In this document: piece after piece, positions 32,496 to 44,609 of the stretch
Position numbering within the stretch: position 1 is the stretch's first letter
How the letters are laid out: every line of letters starts with the position of its first letter
Assembly: GCA_021397845.1 (NCBI GenBank)
Contig: CM038040.1
Span: 61,582,088-61,646,087, forward strand
Direction: 5' to 3'
DNA: 64,000 nucleotides
Source: Areca catechu
Taxonomy: Eukaryota; Streptophyta; Magnoliopsida; Arecales; Arecaceae
The notes under the pieces: generated by a model
The model's database searches: none
What the model was told of the DNA's origin: nothing
The model's input: only the letters and a program-made list of their open reading frames with translations
Position numbers and translations under genes: made by a program

Positions 32496-34232
32496 TGTTA
32501 TCCAGGTGGTTATTCAAGAGGGGGTGAATTGAGTATTTAAAAAATTTAAATAAGTAATGTGCAATTTCAAAATCCTTTGCAAGTGGTAGGTGCTGTGATA
32601 AAGTTATAGAATGTAGAAGCTAATCAGAGTAGAAAAAGCACAACATAAATACACCAAATTTATAGTGGTTCGGAGCATCCCAGCTCCGTCCACAATCCAA
32701 GATACTACTTGGGATTTTCACTATATTCATACTCGAATACAGTAAGATTGTTTTACAGGATCATAATCTAAAATCTCTATACTTTGGTTTTTACGATATC
32801 ATCAAAAAAAACCAAACACCCTTTGGTTTTAACAGGCTCACCAAAGAAACCTAACTTGGTTTTCACAGGATCACCAAGAACCTAAATCTTGGTTTTAATA
32901 AGGCTCACCAAAAACCTATTTGGTTTTTCAACCGGGCTCACTAATAACCCAACAATTCAAAGATTGAATTGAAAATAAATGCAACAATAAATGACAAACT
33001 TAAGTTGTCGGATAGTTGCCGGTGCAACTCGTTGGAAGTCCACTTGATTGCACTTGAATAAGCTTTTATGACTTCAGTGTTTTCTTCTAAAGATGATTCA
33101 AGCTTTAGATCAGAGTTGAAGGCTTGAATGCAGAATTGAATGCTCTTGTGCTCTTTCTCTTGATTGGTTGGATATTCAATAAAGGTCTCTCTTCTTTTTT
33201 TTTGAACTCTCTTCTTAATTACTTTAAGGTAGTTCAAATCCTTCAAATTTAAAGTCTTCCATCATCCCAAGACAGTTCTAGCCGTTGTAGACCGTTGGGG
33301 AATGATTTGTGACCGTTGGAGCACCCTTTGGCATTCAAAAACAAATTCTGGAACTAGCCGTTAGATACCTGGAAGCGACATTCGAGTTGGCTCGGATTCC
33401 TTCGAGTCGGCTCGGATTCTTCGAGTCGATAGGTTGAGTTGCCATTTCTTCAATGCAGTCGGCTCTTTGTCTCATGACGCAGAATGTCACTCTGGACGAG
33501 TCGGCTCTTTGCATCTCGGGTCGGCTCGAACTTGAATCTTGAAAATATTGAACTTGAGGAGTCGGCTCCTTTCAGATTGGGTCGGCTCTTCTTTTTAGGT
33601 TCAGAAAACCTTACTCTGGAAGAGTCGGCTCGATGCAGTTCGGGTCGGCTCGCTTTCTCAGGCTTTTGAAATTAGGTCAGGCAGAGTCGGCTCTTTCTAA
33701 GTCGGGTCGGCTCGCCTAGCTGTTCTCAGAAAACTTTTAGGAAATGGACTCTGGAAGAGTCGGCTCGGACTGATTCCAGTCGACTCGGATTCACTAGAGT
33801 CGGCTCGCTTTCTATCGAGTCGGCTCGGATAGCTGCATTCCACAATCCTTGCTTCGTGCCAGTAAGCAGAGTCAACTCTTCTTTTCTTGGGGTCGGCTCG
33901 AGTGTCTTCTTCAGAATTTTTATAATTTGAACTTAAAGAAAACTCTCACCAACGCTTTTACAATCTCATACAAACCAACTCAAAACAAAATTTAAGGCAC
34001 ACACACTTATAGAAGTAATCCTTTTAGCTTGATTTTTCTTAGCATTTTTAATTGGGTTCTTTCTTACATTAACATTTACAACACAACTCAAACAAAAAAT
34101 AGAAATGTAGGAGATGAAGTTTGGACATGTTATACATCCTACAAAAACTTGTCAAACACTTGAAGAGTTGTTAGTAATAAATGTACATGCTCCAATGTTT
34201 GGTTATCATCAAAATTACCTATGGGGTCAACA
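32496..34232 (-). repeat. 3' LTR of the SIRE-like element (1737 bp)
   Basis: It reads TGTTATCCAGG... to ...GGGGTCAACA on the + strand. It is similar to the other LTR throughout. From about 33375 to 33900 it carries many copies of an 11-bp motif, GAGTCGGCTCG and variants, spaced irregularly by about 15-60 bp. The ORFs inside the LTRs are spurious. Confidence 0.9.
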
Positions 34233-34250
34233 ATCGCCCCCTTTTTGATG
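34233..34250 (-). other. Polypurine tract of the SIRE-like element
   Basis: Read on the minus strand, ATCAAAAAGGGGGCGAT ends exactly at the 3' LTR border. Confidence 0.75.
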
Positions 34251-34899
34251 ATGATAAAACACTGGGCATGAAAAATCAGTAAGACACTTTACATGTATAA
34301 CAGTATTTGAAACATAAATATTCATATGTAACAAAGCTGATTGGATTTAAAAGAAAATCAGAGCTCAATAGATGATATTACTATATATCATCAAAATGTC
34401 AAGCTTTGTAATATTATAATTAGCACAAAATATGGAGTATCAGAGAGTTAAAATATGCAATTATAATCAAAGCAATGGGATTAATTTGAAGCAAAATCAT
34501 TCAAGAGAAAATCTCTCCCTTTCTTTAGATTTTAAAGTAATTTAAGCAGTGCTATCATTTTTGTACTCCCCTTTTTCATTACACTTTAAGAATAGTTGAT
34601 AAGGAGCTAATTTCCCATTCTTTTCATATTTTTCATAGTTCTCCCTCTTTTTGTTAATCAATCAAAAATGTGATTTCAAATAAAGCTTAGATTTTAAAAA
34701 ATAGATTGAGAAAGTTTTAATATTTATTTGAGATAATTTCATTTTCTCACACTTGAAATTCTAATTAAAATTTCATAAGCACATTTTGTAAACAGAAAAC
34801 ATTCATTTCATTAAGAAGTTTGCATGACAGAAAGTACATTGTAATTGTAAAAGATAACAAGTGGAACAAGTATTCATTTCAGAAATACAACCAGAAGAC

Positions 34900-36240
34900 T
34901 AACTACACTACTTATTCTTCTTCTTCTTCAGACGAAGAAGAGGAGCCTACCTCTATAACTCTATCAGAGGTCTTAGTTTTCAGGGGTTTAAACCTTAAAT
35001 CCCTGAATCTAGTTCTAAAAGGGGCTCTTAAAACTTTGGTCTTCTTGGTTTTGGTAGATTTAGGTAGATCAGATGAAGGAATAGGAATGTCAAGTGACTC
35101 TTTGATGATCTGTTCAGAAACATCTTCAGTGGGAGCAGTCTCCTTCTGGATTGCAGTAGAATGCTTCTGATTTGTTCCTTGAAATCCTTCATTTCTCTTT
35201 CCACTTTTTGCTGGTAAAACTCTTGTTCAGATTTCAATTCTTGCAATTTAATGTCAACTGCTTTCTGATTTTTTTAATTGCAGAATTCACATGATCTGTC
35301 AGAGAGTTGGAGATAGTTTCAATCTTTTGAAATATCAGATTTTTGAGTTCAGATGGAGTAATCATAGTGTCTTTAGTAGCAACTTCATCTTCTTCAGAAA
35401 TAATGGCAGCAACCTGACAAGGCATCTTTTTAATCCATTTTCCTTCTTGTAACTTGTAACCCATTCTTTTAAGTGAGTTGAAGGAGTAGATATCAAAGTG
35501 ATGTAGTGGTTTGCCTATTTCATTTGATAAATCAATTCCTGCCTCTTCAAATAACAGAGTAAAAATCATACCATAAGGTAGACAGGCTTTGACCTTCCTT
35601 GTTGCTTCAGTCATTGGATCATCATTATGAGGGAAGGTTGAGAGGCTCTTCTTTGATCAAATGTCCCATGATGATCATGTCCTTCTCACTGACCCGGTTA
35701 AAACGGCCAGTTCTAGGAGAAAAAATTCTACCGATCATACTGTGCAGCAGCCTCATTTCCCTTGAACATGTCGGACTGTGCTCACTTCCTCATTTTCCAA
35801 AATGAGCTTCAGAATGTGCTCCTTGTTCGATTAAAGAAGTTCAGTAGCACCAATTGTTGGCATTTGTAGCAGCTTGCTCAATCTTTCTTCATTAATTATA
35901 ACTGTTTTTCCCTTGACAACTTATTCCAAATAAAATTCTTTAGTAATAATATTCTCATAAAATGTCCATACTAGTGAAGGGTAGGTCATATGTCTAAAGA
36001 ATAGAAATGCTTCCACCCTTGGCTTTCTATCCAATGTCCAATTTTCATTCCCATTTCCTCTAGGAATGTAAAGTCGATCCTTCTTCCGCAGGCGACAGGT
36101 CGATTGATCATTGAGACATGCTGTCCAGGAAGAGACGGAGTTTCTTTATTTTGTTGGACTTGAGCGGACCTTTTTCTCTTTTTTCCTTCTTTCTCCTGCA
36201 TCTGTACTACGATTACTTGATTCGCCGAGTTGAAGTACTT
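34900..36240 (-). pseudogene. Extra (post-pol) ORF of the SIRE-like element, PF20167-like, broken
   Basis: On the minus strand the blocks in order are a Lys/Arg-rich start and MINRPVACGRRIDFTFLEEMG (to about 35990), TYPSLVWTFYENI (about 35970-35930), VVKGKTVIINEERLSKLL (near 35900), LPYGMIFTLLFEEAGIDLSNE (about 35580-35520), then a coiled tail (KSEQEFYQQKVEREMKDF, near 35220). This matches the 'putative plant transposon protein' domain that follows pol in SIRE-type elements (typically YPxLVxxFY and LPYGMLL). Frameshifts and stops separate the blocks. The function is unknown; older literature calls this position env-like, but I see no clear signal peptide or membrane anchor. Confidence 0.7.
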
Positions 36241-36769
36241 TCTTCATAGATTTTCGAGGAGCTATTGTAGAGGAATCAAAGGATTTTAAGCTTTAGGGAA
36301 TGATTTCTGTGAGAATGGTAGAGCTTCCGAGAAATGTAGAGTGTGTTCAAAGTAAAGAGAGGGAGTGAAGTACTGAGAAAAGACAGAATAGACTTTCCTA
36401 AATAGCGATTTCCCGTCTTTTGAGTCGGCTCGCTCTACCCTAAAAATATCCGAGTCGGCTCGACCAGAGCAAACTCAGAACAAATAGAACACCGACTCGG
36501 CTAAGCATAGACTTAGTCGGCTCGATCAAAGCAAGAGCAAGAAATTCAGATATTTGAGCCGGCTCGACCTGAGCAAGATCGCTCGAGTCGACTCGAACAG
36601 AAATTTTCCAAAAGCGATCAAATGGTTCAGAAGTTTAATTCAACTATACTGAGAAATTCAAGGAAAGTTGTTCAAACATCATGAATAAATATAGGAGGCT
36701 TTCTAGATAATTTTTTCTTAGGTTTACTAAATTCAGAAAGGATAACATAGCCCTAATTCTCCTATAAGC

Positions 36770-39700
36770 AACTCAAATCTATCCTGATTTAGTGGCTTGG
36801 TAAAGATATCAGTTAGTTATTTTTCTGTAGGTATAAACTCTAGTTCTATATCACCATTCAAAACATGGTCTCTAATAAAATGATGTCTAATCTCTATGTG
36901 CTTAGTCCTAGAATGCTGAATAGGAGTTTTTGATAAATTTATAGCACTTGTGTTATCATATTTGATAGGAATTTTGCATTATGAAATACCAAAATCTTCT
37001 AGTTGTTGTTTAATCCATAACACTTGTGCACAACAACTCCTTGCAGCAACATACTCTACCTCAGCAGTAGATAGTGCTACCGAGTTTTGTTTCTTGCAGT
37101 GCCATGAGATTAAATTCAACCCTATAATTGACAAGTACCACTAGTACTCTTTCAATCTATTTTATAACCAGCATAATCAGCACCGGAGAATCCGATTAAA
37201 TTTAAAGACGATTCTTTTGAAAACCAAAGACCAAGATTACTTGTACCTTTCAAGTATTTTAATATCCTTTTAACAGCAAGCATATGTATTTTTTTAGGAT
37301 TGCATTGAAATCTAGCACATACACATACACTATACAAGATATTTGGTCTACTTGCAGTTAAATATAATAGGGATCCGATCATACCACGATATAGCTTTTG
37401 GTCAATGTTGGATCCGCTTTCATCCGTATCCAATCTGCAGGATGGGCTCATGGGTGTGTTCATTTGCTTGCTTGTCTCCATACCAAACTTTTTGATGATT
37501 TCTTTGGTATATTTGGATTGGTTGATGAAGATCCCTTCCTTTGTTTGTTTTACTTGAAGTCCGAGAAAGTAGTTTAGTTCACCCATTAGGCTTATTTCAA
37601 ATTCTCCTTGCATTAACTTAGCATATTCTTCACAAAGACTTTCATTAGTTGCACCAAAGATGATATCATTAACATAGATTTGTACAACTAATATATCATT
37701 ATTTTTCTTTTTAATAAAGAGAGTTTTATCAACATTTTTCCTTGAAAAACTATTTTTAATTAAGAAAGTGCTAAGTCTATCATACCAGGCTCTAGGGGCT
37801 TGTTTCAAACCATATAAAGCTTTATTGAGTTTAAACACATGGTTTGGAAAAGCATGATTTTTAAAACTCGGTGGTTGTTCTACAAAAATTTGTTCGGCAA
37901 TAAAATCATTTAAAAATATACTTTTCATATCTATTTGAAAAAGTTTGAAATTCATGTAGCAAGCAAATGCAAGAAGTAATCTAATAGCTTCTAATCTTGC
38001 TATAGGTGCATAAGTTTCATCAAAATCTATACCTTCTTCTTGACTATATCCCTTGGCCACTGATCTAGCTTTGTTTCCAATGACATTTCCTTGTTCATCT
38101 AATTTGTTCCTATAGATCCATTTGGTTCCTATAATTGGGTGGTCTTTAGGTCTATTAACTAATGTCCAAACCTTATTTCTTTCAAACTGGTTCAATTCTT
38201 CATGCATGGCCATCATCCAGTTTGGATCATTTTCTGCTTCTTCTAAGGTATGAGGCTCTATTTGAGATACAAAGGCTAGGTAATCATGTGCAATCTTATG
38301 TGCATACCTAGTCCTTATGCCTTGAGAAGGATCACCAATAATTAATTCTTTAGGATGGGAAATAGCGTACCTCCATTCAGTCGGTAGATCAGTATGATCC
38401 TTACTTACCATTTTTTCTCCTTCTTCAATTGGTTTTTCTTGAATACTTAATTCTTCCATCTCTTTTTGAATGGTACCTGCATCATTGTCAATACACTCAT
38501 CTTTTCTAGATGGTGATGGGTTAGTTTCATCAAATATAACATGCATTGACTCTTCAACAGTGAGAGTCCTTTTATTAAAAACCCTATATGCCTTGCTATG
38601 TAGTGAATAACCAAAAAAAATGGCTTCATCAGACTTAGCATCAAATTTTTCTAGATTGTCCTTACCATTATTAAGAACAAAGCATTTGCATCCAAATACA
38701 TGAAAATAATTTATATTGTATTTCTTTTCATTCTAGAGCTCATAGGAGGTTTTCTTCAAGATAGGACGGATTAAAACACGGTTTAAAATATAGCAAGCAG
38801 TGTTCACCGCTTCTACCCAAAAATATCTTGGAAGATTACCTTCACACAACATTGTTCGGGCCATTTCTTCCAATGTCCTATTTTTCCTCTCTACAACATC
38901 ATTTTGTTGTGGTGTTTTAGGAGCGGAGAAGTTGTGATCAATGCCATTTTCAGAACAGTAATCATCGAAAAATTGATTTTCAAATTCTGTGCCATGATCA
39001 CTCCTAATTGAAATTATAGAAAGATTTTTCTGATTTGAAACCTTTTGTGAAATTTTCTAAATACTTTGAAAGTTTCGTCTTTGTGTGCAATAAACAAAAC
39101 CCATGTAAATCGAGAAAAATCATCTACAATCACAAGGGCATATTTCATACCTCCTAGGCTTGTGGTCCTAGTTGGTCCAAATAAGTCCATGTGAAGTAGT
39201 TCTAAAGGTCTAGATGTTGAAATTAGATTTTTTGATTTAAATCTCCCCCTTGTTTGTTTACCCATTTGACATGCATCACAAACATGATTAAAATCTACTT
39301 TAAACTTGGGCATGCCTTTAACAAGATTTTTGGAAATTAACTTGGCAATAGTATGCATGCTAGCATGACCCAATCTTCTATGCCATAATAAGCAAGACTC
39401 CTTGGTTTTAGCATTCATTGCAACTAGACTGGAGCTACTTAACATGGCAAGATCATTTAGATCTACCACATAAATATTTCCTAGTCTGTGTCCAATGAAT
39501 TTGCTGCTAAGATCAAGTAGGTTAGTTACTATACACATAGATGATTCAAAGATAACTTTGAAGCCTTTATCACACAATTGACTAATACTCAGTAGATTGT
39601 ACTTCAACTTATCTACTAGCAGTACATTTTCAATGAAAGTAGAGGGGGTTATTTTGATCTTACCAATTCCAATTATTTTTTCCTTGTCATTGTCTCCAAA

Positions 39701-39832
39701 TGTAACCATACCTCCTTTTTTCATTTTCAGGATGATGAATTGATCCTTGTCACCCGTTATATGCCTTGAGTAGTCACTGTCGAGATACCATTTTTTCTTT
39801 AATTTCTGGGCTGCAAGACATTCTTGCAACAA
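36770..39832 (-). pseudogene. Copia pol pseudogene of the SIRE-like element
   Basis: The protease at the 39832 end has WYLDSDYSRHITGD where the family has DSG, so the glycine of the catalytic triad is changed (39773-39781). The integrase finger and core are visible (LWHRRLGHAS, CDACQMGKQTRG, HMDLFGP, VIVDDFSRFTW). A frameshift near 39040 is followed by the rest of the core (RSDHGTEFEN, APKTPQQN, VERKNRT). The RT frame (38546-37152) carries WIYRNKLDEQGN, KALYGLKQAPRAWYDRL and the palm motif YVND at 37665-37676 instead of YVDD, a change at a metal-binding aspartate. The RNase H continues past a stop at 37152 to about 36775 (LSTAEVEYVA, IFTKPLN). The protein would not be active. Confidence 0.92.
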
Positions 39833-39834
39833 AA

Positions 39835-41697
39835 TTAAGGAGTGCTTTTAGGTACCCAAGCTAACTTGGGTCCTTTCGGGTTAGCTGAATTGGTTCCTTT
39901 GAGAACCCAAATCTTTCTTACATTATGGACATTTCTGATTGTATTACAGTTAAAGGCTTTATGTCCTAATCTTTTGGAAGCAAAATATTTGATTCTAGAA
40001 TTTTGAAATAATTCTATTTTTGAAATTCTAGATGCATGGAGTGCAGAAATAGCAGGTATTGCATTTAAATTCTTAGGAACATATGAAGCAGGTTTTGAAA
40101 TGGAAATATAGTCTTTTGTAACAAAAGTTTTATAAGAAGTAAGCTTGAGAACAAAGTCTTTTTGTTTTACAAAAGTGGTAGCTGAAACATAATTTAAATA
40201 TAAAGCATTAAAACCTATTCCAGCTTTATTTTCATAAATTCTTTGTTCTTTAAGAATTAACTCAAGCTTATTAGAAGACAAAGTTAATTTTTCAACAAGT
40301 GGCTTGAGTTTTTCTACCTCCTTCTTCAGCTCGTTGTTTTCTTTTAGCAAAACTCTGTTTTTATCATTCAATTCATTATTCTCAATTTTCAAATCATTGC
40401 ATTTTTCAGAAAAGATGTTAAGTTCCTTTTTCAGTGAATGGTTCTTTTCCGAAGTTTCATTTTTCTCTTTGAGTAAAGAATCATTGATATGCTTTAATGA
40501 TTTAATCTTTATTCCAGCCTTTTTAAATTCATATAGTAAATCATAGAATGCAGAATTTAATTCTTCAAAAGTAAATTCAATCTGAGTATCAGGAGAATTT
40601 ATCTCATCCTCGAGACCCATTAAACATAGGTTTGCTATTTTCATTGTCTCTTCTTCTTCAGTTGAAGTGGAGTCTTCACTATCGCTTCTCGTGGCAACCA
40701 TCGTTTTCTTTTTCTTCTTTCTGAGAGATTTCTTTAGTTGAGGACAATTCGGATAAATTTGTCCCGGTTTCTTACATTCATAGCAGGTGGGGACTTGTTC
40801 TTTATCTTTATCTTTGTCCTTGTCCTTTTCTTTTGATTGTTCTCCTCGTTTATAGAATTTTCTATTATACCTTCCTTTCTTCTTTTCCATAAACTTTCTG
40901 AATCTCCTTATGACCATTGCGATGTCTTCATCTTCAAGACCGTCTTCGGAGGAGTCACCTTCAGTTTCTTCATCATCTTTAGATTCTAATGCAGCCTTGA
41001 ATGCAATCGTTTTCTTCTTTTTCTGATCATCATCCGTTCTATGCTGCATGGTTAATTCGTGAGTGATGAGAGATCCCATTAATTCATCCATTGTTAGAAC
41101 ATTCAAGTCTTTAGCTTCCTGGATGGCGGTGACTTTAGGATCCCATTTGTTCGGAAGTGATCTCAAGATTTTCTGTACTAAGTCAGCATTTGAATATATC
41201 CTGCCAAGACTTTTCAAACCGTTAATAATATCTATAAATCTAGTGTACATGGCAGAAATATTTTCATTAGGCTCCATCTTAAACAATTCATAATTGTGAA
41301 CTAAAAGATTTATCTTTGAGTTGTTCACTTGTAAAGTTCCTTCATGGGTCACCTCAAGTTTATCCTATATTTCCTTTGCGGAAGAGCAGATGAAAATTCT
41401 GTTAAACTCATTTGAGTCCAAAGCACAATAAAGCAAGTTCATGGCTTTGGCAATCAATTCCCCTAATTTTATGTCGTTTTCATCCCATTCCTCTTTAGGC
41501 TTAAGGATGTCCACGCCATCAATTTTAGTCATGAGAACATGTGGCCCTTTAAGAATGACCTTCCACAATTGAAAATCAACAGCTTGAATATAGATTTTCA
41601 TACGTGCTTTCCAATAAGAATAATTTGTGCCTGTGAAGAGTGGAGGTCTATTAGTTGATTGACCTTCAGCCAAAGATGTACTCAATGGACGAGCCAT
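39835..41697 (-). pseudogene. Copia gag pseudogene of the SIRE-like element
   Basis: It starts at 41697 with MARPLSTSLAEGQSTNRPPL, followed by the gag core (YWKARMKIYIQ). It is interrupted by an in-frame TAG at 41365-41367 and continues in the same frame from 41352 with the UBN2-like helices (INLLVHNYELFKMEPNENI, ILRSLPNKWDPKV). A Lys/Asp repeat (KDKDKDKDKE) precedes a CCHC knuckle at 40744-40785, in which the histidine is replaced by glutamine (CYECKKPGQIYPNC). A long coiled coil (about residues 290-360 of the second part) follows. Only one stop breaks the frame, so the loss is probably fairly recent. Confidence 0.9.
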
Positions 41698-41728
41698 CGA
41701 TCTTTACTCTAGTATATTCAGAGACTCT

Positions 41729-41740
41729 GCTCTGATACCA
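41729..41740 (-). other. Primer binding site, initiator Met-tRNA
   Basis: The minus strand reads TGGTATCAGAGC, the standard plant copia primer site complementary to the initiator methionine tRNA, two bases from the 5' LTR. Confidence 0.92.
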
Positions 41741-41742
41741 GT

Positions 41743-43467
41743 TGTTGTCCAGGTGGCTACCTAAGAGGGGGGTGAATTAGGTTTAAAAAATTTAAACTAG
41801 TAATGTGCAATTTCAAAATCCTTTGCAAGTGGTAGGTGCTGTGATAAAGTTATAGAATGCAGAAGCTAAGAAGAGTAGAGAAAGCACAACACAAACACAC
41901 CAAATTTATAGTGGTTCGGAGCAACCCAGCTCCTACGTCCACTACCCAAGATACCACTTGGAATTTCCACTATATTCACACCCGAATACAGTAGATTGTT
42001 TTACAGGATCACAATCCAAAACCTCTACACTTTGATTTTTATGGGATCACCAAAGAAAACCCAACACCCTTTGGTTTTAACAGGCTCACCAAAGAAACCT
42101 AACTTGATTTTCATAGGATCACCAAGAACCTAAACCTTGGTTTTAATAAGGCTCACCAAAAATCTATTTGGTTTTTCAACCGGGCTCACCAATAACCCAA
42201 CAATTCAAAGATTGAATTGAAAATAAATGCAACAATAAATGACAAACTCAAGTTGTCGGATAGTTGCCGGTACAGCTCGTTGGAAGTCTACTTGAATGCA
42301 CTTGAATAAGCTTTAATAATTTCAGTGGCTTCTTCCAAAGATGATTTAAGCTTTAGATCAGAGTTGTTGAAGGCTTGAATGCAGAATTGAATGCTCTTAT
42401 GCTCTTTCTCTTGATTGGTTGGATATTCAATGAAGCTCTCTCTTCTTCTTCTTTTTTGAACTCTCTTCTTAATTGCTTTTAGGTAGTTTAAATCCTTCAA
42501 ATTTAAAGTCTTCCATCATCCCAAGGCAGTTCTAGCCGTTGTAGATCGTTGGAGAATGATTTGTGATCGTTGGACCACTTTTTGGTATTCAAAAATAAAT
42601 TCTGGAACTAGCTGTTAGATACCTGGAAGCGACATTCGAGTCGGCTCGGATTCCTTCGAGTCGATAGGTCGAGTCGCCATTTCTTCAATGCAGTCGGCTC
42701 TTTATTTCAGGACACAGAATGTCACTCTGGATGAGTCGGCTCTTTGCAGCCGGGTTGGCTCGAACTTGAATCTTGAAAATACTGAACTCGAGGAGTCAGT
42801 TCATTTCAGCTTGGATCGGCTCTTCTTCTCAGGTTCGAAAAATCTTACTCTGGAAGAGTCGGCTCGATGCAGTTCGGGTCGGCTCGCTTTCTCAGGCTTT
42901 TGAAATTAGGTCTGGCAGAGTCGACTCTTTCTAAGTCGGGTCGGCTCGCCTGCCTGTTCTCAGAAAACTTTTAGAAAATGGACTCTAGAAGAGTCGGCTC
43001 GTACTGATTCCAGTCGACTTGGATTCACTAGAGTTGGCTCGCTTTCCATCAATTCGGCTCAGATAACTGCGTTCCAGAATCCTTGCTTCGTGCCAGTAAG
43101 CAGAGTCAGCTCTTCTTTTCTTGGGATCGACTCGAGTGTCTTCTTCAGAATTTTTATAATTTGAATTTAAAGAAAACTCTCACCAACGCTTTTACAATCT
43201 CACACAAACCAACTCAAAACAAAATTTAAGGCACACACACTTATAGAAGTAACCCTTTTAGCTTGATTTTTCTTAGCATTTTTAATTGAGTTCATCTTTA
43301 CATTAACACTTACAACACAACTCAAATAAGAAAATAGAAATGTAGGAGTTGAAGTTTGGATATGTTATATATCCTACAAAAACTTGTCAAACACTTGAAG
43401 AGTTGTTAGTAATAAATGTACATGCTCCAATGTTTGATTATCATCAAAATCATCTATAGGGTCAACA
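41743..43467 (-). repeat. 5' LTR of the SIRE-like element (1725 bp)
   Basis: It reads TGTTGTCCAGG... to ...AGGGTCAACA on the + strand. The array of GAGTCGGCTCG-like motifs lies at about 42630-43140. Compared with the 3' LTR it has many single-base changes and a few small indels, so the insertion is not very recent. Confidence 0.9.
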
Positions 43468-43779
43468 CATAATTTTATGGAATGCAATGTAGAAAGGGCA
43501 TGCCAATTGTATGGTTATTTTCTCCCCTCAATTTTTCCCAAATGATGTCAAACGAATGGCATGTAATGCTCTGTAAGTGTTAGATGCCACTATAGGATTG
43601 TTCTGAGACGCTTCGACTCTGCAATTGCAATTTAATATGATTTATTGCAAACTCCTAGCTCCAATGCCCAAGCTGAATCAAATAAGGTAGATTAAGCAAT
43701 ATCAATATTTCAGGATTGATGTGGCAATTGTTGATGCGGTCTCGAAGACTTCTTGGACTGCTAAATGCACTATAATTTA

Positions 43780-44590
43780 TGATAGGTAACAGTATGCAAC
43801 CTGGCATGATCTGATAGGCGGATGAGCCTAAGGCACCAAGGCCAACCCATCATCCATGGCTGATTTGTGGCAGGATCTGCCGATCGACTAGTTTCTTCTA
43901 GATTGATTAATCGATTCGAAGTTGAGTAGCGAGAAGCAATTACAACCGTTTAGCATGAAACCCCCACTTCTAGTCCCGTTGACTTCCTATTCAACTCCGA
44001 CCAATTTCTAGTTGGACGTGTGGACCCGGTGCGCCCGGGCATGCGGAGAAGTTTCTTGCCTAGCAGTAGTAATACTTAGATAGCCAATGATCCAGCCAAT
44101 CACAGTTATTCTAGTATAGTGGGCATGATCCTAAGAAACTACGATATCATAATAGAAAAAAATTTTCTAGTCATAGCCCTCACTCAGGATAGGATCTCAT
44201 CATCTCAGCCAAGTTTGTTATGCCTGTCAGAGATTGACACCTCTTCACGATAATATTTTGTTATGCTATATAACCATACAAATAGATAAGAGAGATTTCC
44301 AGTTCAGATACGTTCCAAACATTCCTACATGTACGATTGCTCACAAATTATCGGACCATCACATGCTCTAAGCTTCGACTATTATAATCTCTTATTATTT
44401 ATATACTGACTTGAGTATTGAAGTATTCTCACAACAATCTCGGCCCATAAATCTTTTATAGGTTTTGGAAGCAACAACAATCTCGGCCCATAAATCTTTT
44501 ATAGGTTTTGGAAGCGCAACGATCCAACTCTAACTTCCCACTCCAAAGAAAACTCGAAGTAATCACCGGAGTTCAGTGACGTGTGACTTG
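43780..44590 (+). repeat. Probable solo gypsy LTR relic with perfect 43-bp tandem duplication
   Basis: GCTATATAACC near 44268 is a good TATA box. Downstream, ACTGACTTGAGTATTGAAGTATTCTC (44406-44430) resembles the U5 part of the Tat LTR (ACTAACTTGATCGTCGGAG, 19299). An exact 43-bp duplication follows at 44431-44473 and 44474-44516. No gag or pol is attached. LTR identity is inferred from this one stretch and the TATA box. Confidence 0.4.
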
Positions 44591-44609
44591 ATGGCAACAA
44601 ACAATGTTA

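Larger units (their letters stand above)
32496..43467 (-). mobile_element. Ty1/copia LTR retrotransposon, SIRE/Maximus-like, 11.0 kb, inactive
   Basis: The order on the minus strand is 5' LTR (41743-43467), primer site, gag, pol (protease, integrase, RT, RNase H), an extra ORF, polypurine tract, 3' LTR (32496-34232). The long LTRs and the additional ORF after pol with a 'plant transposon protein' type domain fit the SIRE/Maximus group of copia elements. Borders begin TG and end CA, with an exact 5-bp target duplication. Each main enzyme is disabled: a stop in gag, a changed protease motif, a frameshift in the integrase and an altered RT active site. Confidence 0.92.
32491..43472. repeat. Perfect 5-bp target duplication CATAA of the SIRE-like element
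   Basis: CATAA occurs at 32491-32495 and 43468-43472, directly outside the two LTRs. The exact match shows both LTR borders are original. Confidence 0.92.

Noticed and set aside
33484..33669. Small + strand frames in the SIRE-like LTRs (also 42688-42903)
   Set aside because: They are created by the GAGTCGGCTCG motif array; the same frame appears in both LTRs simply because the LTRs are copies.
33375..43140. CRISPR-like spacing of the GAGTCGGCTCG motif
   Set aside because: The motif is only 11 bp, the spacing is irregular, it lies within retrotransposon LTRs, and the genome is that of a plant.
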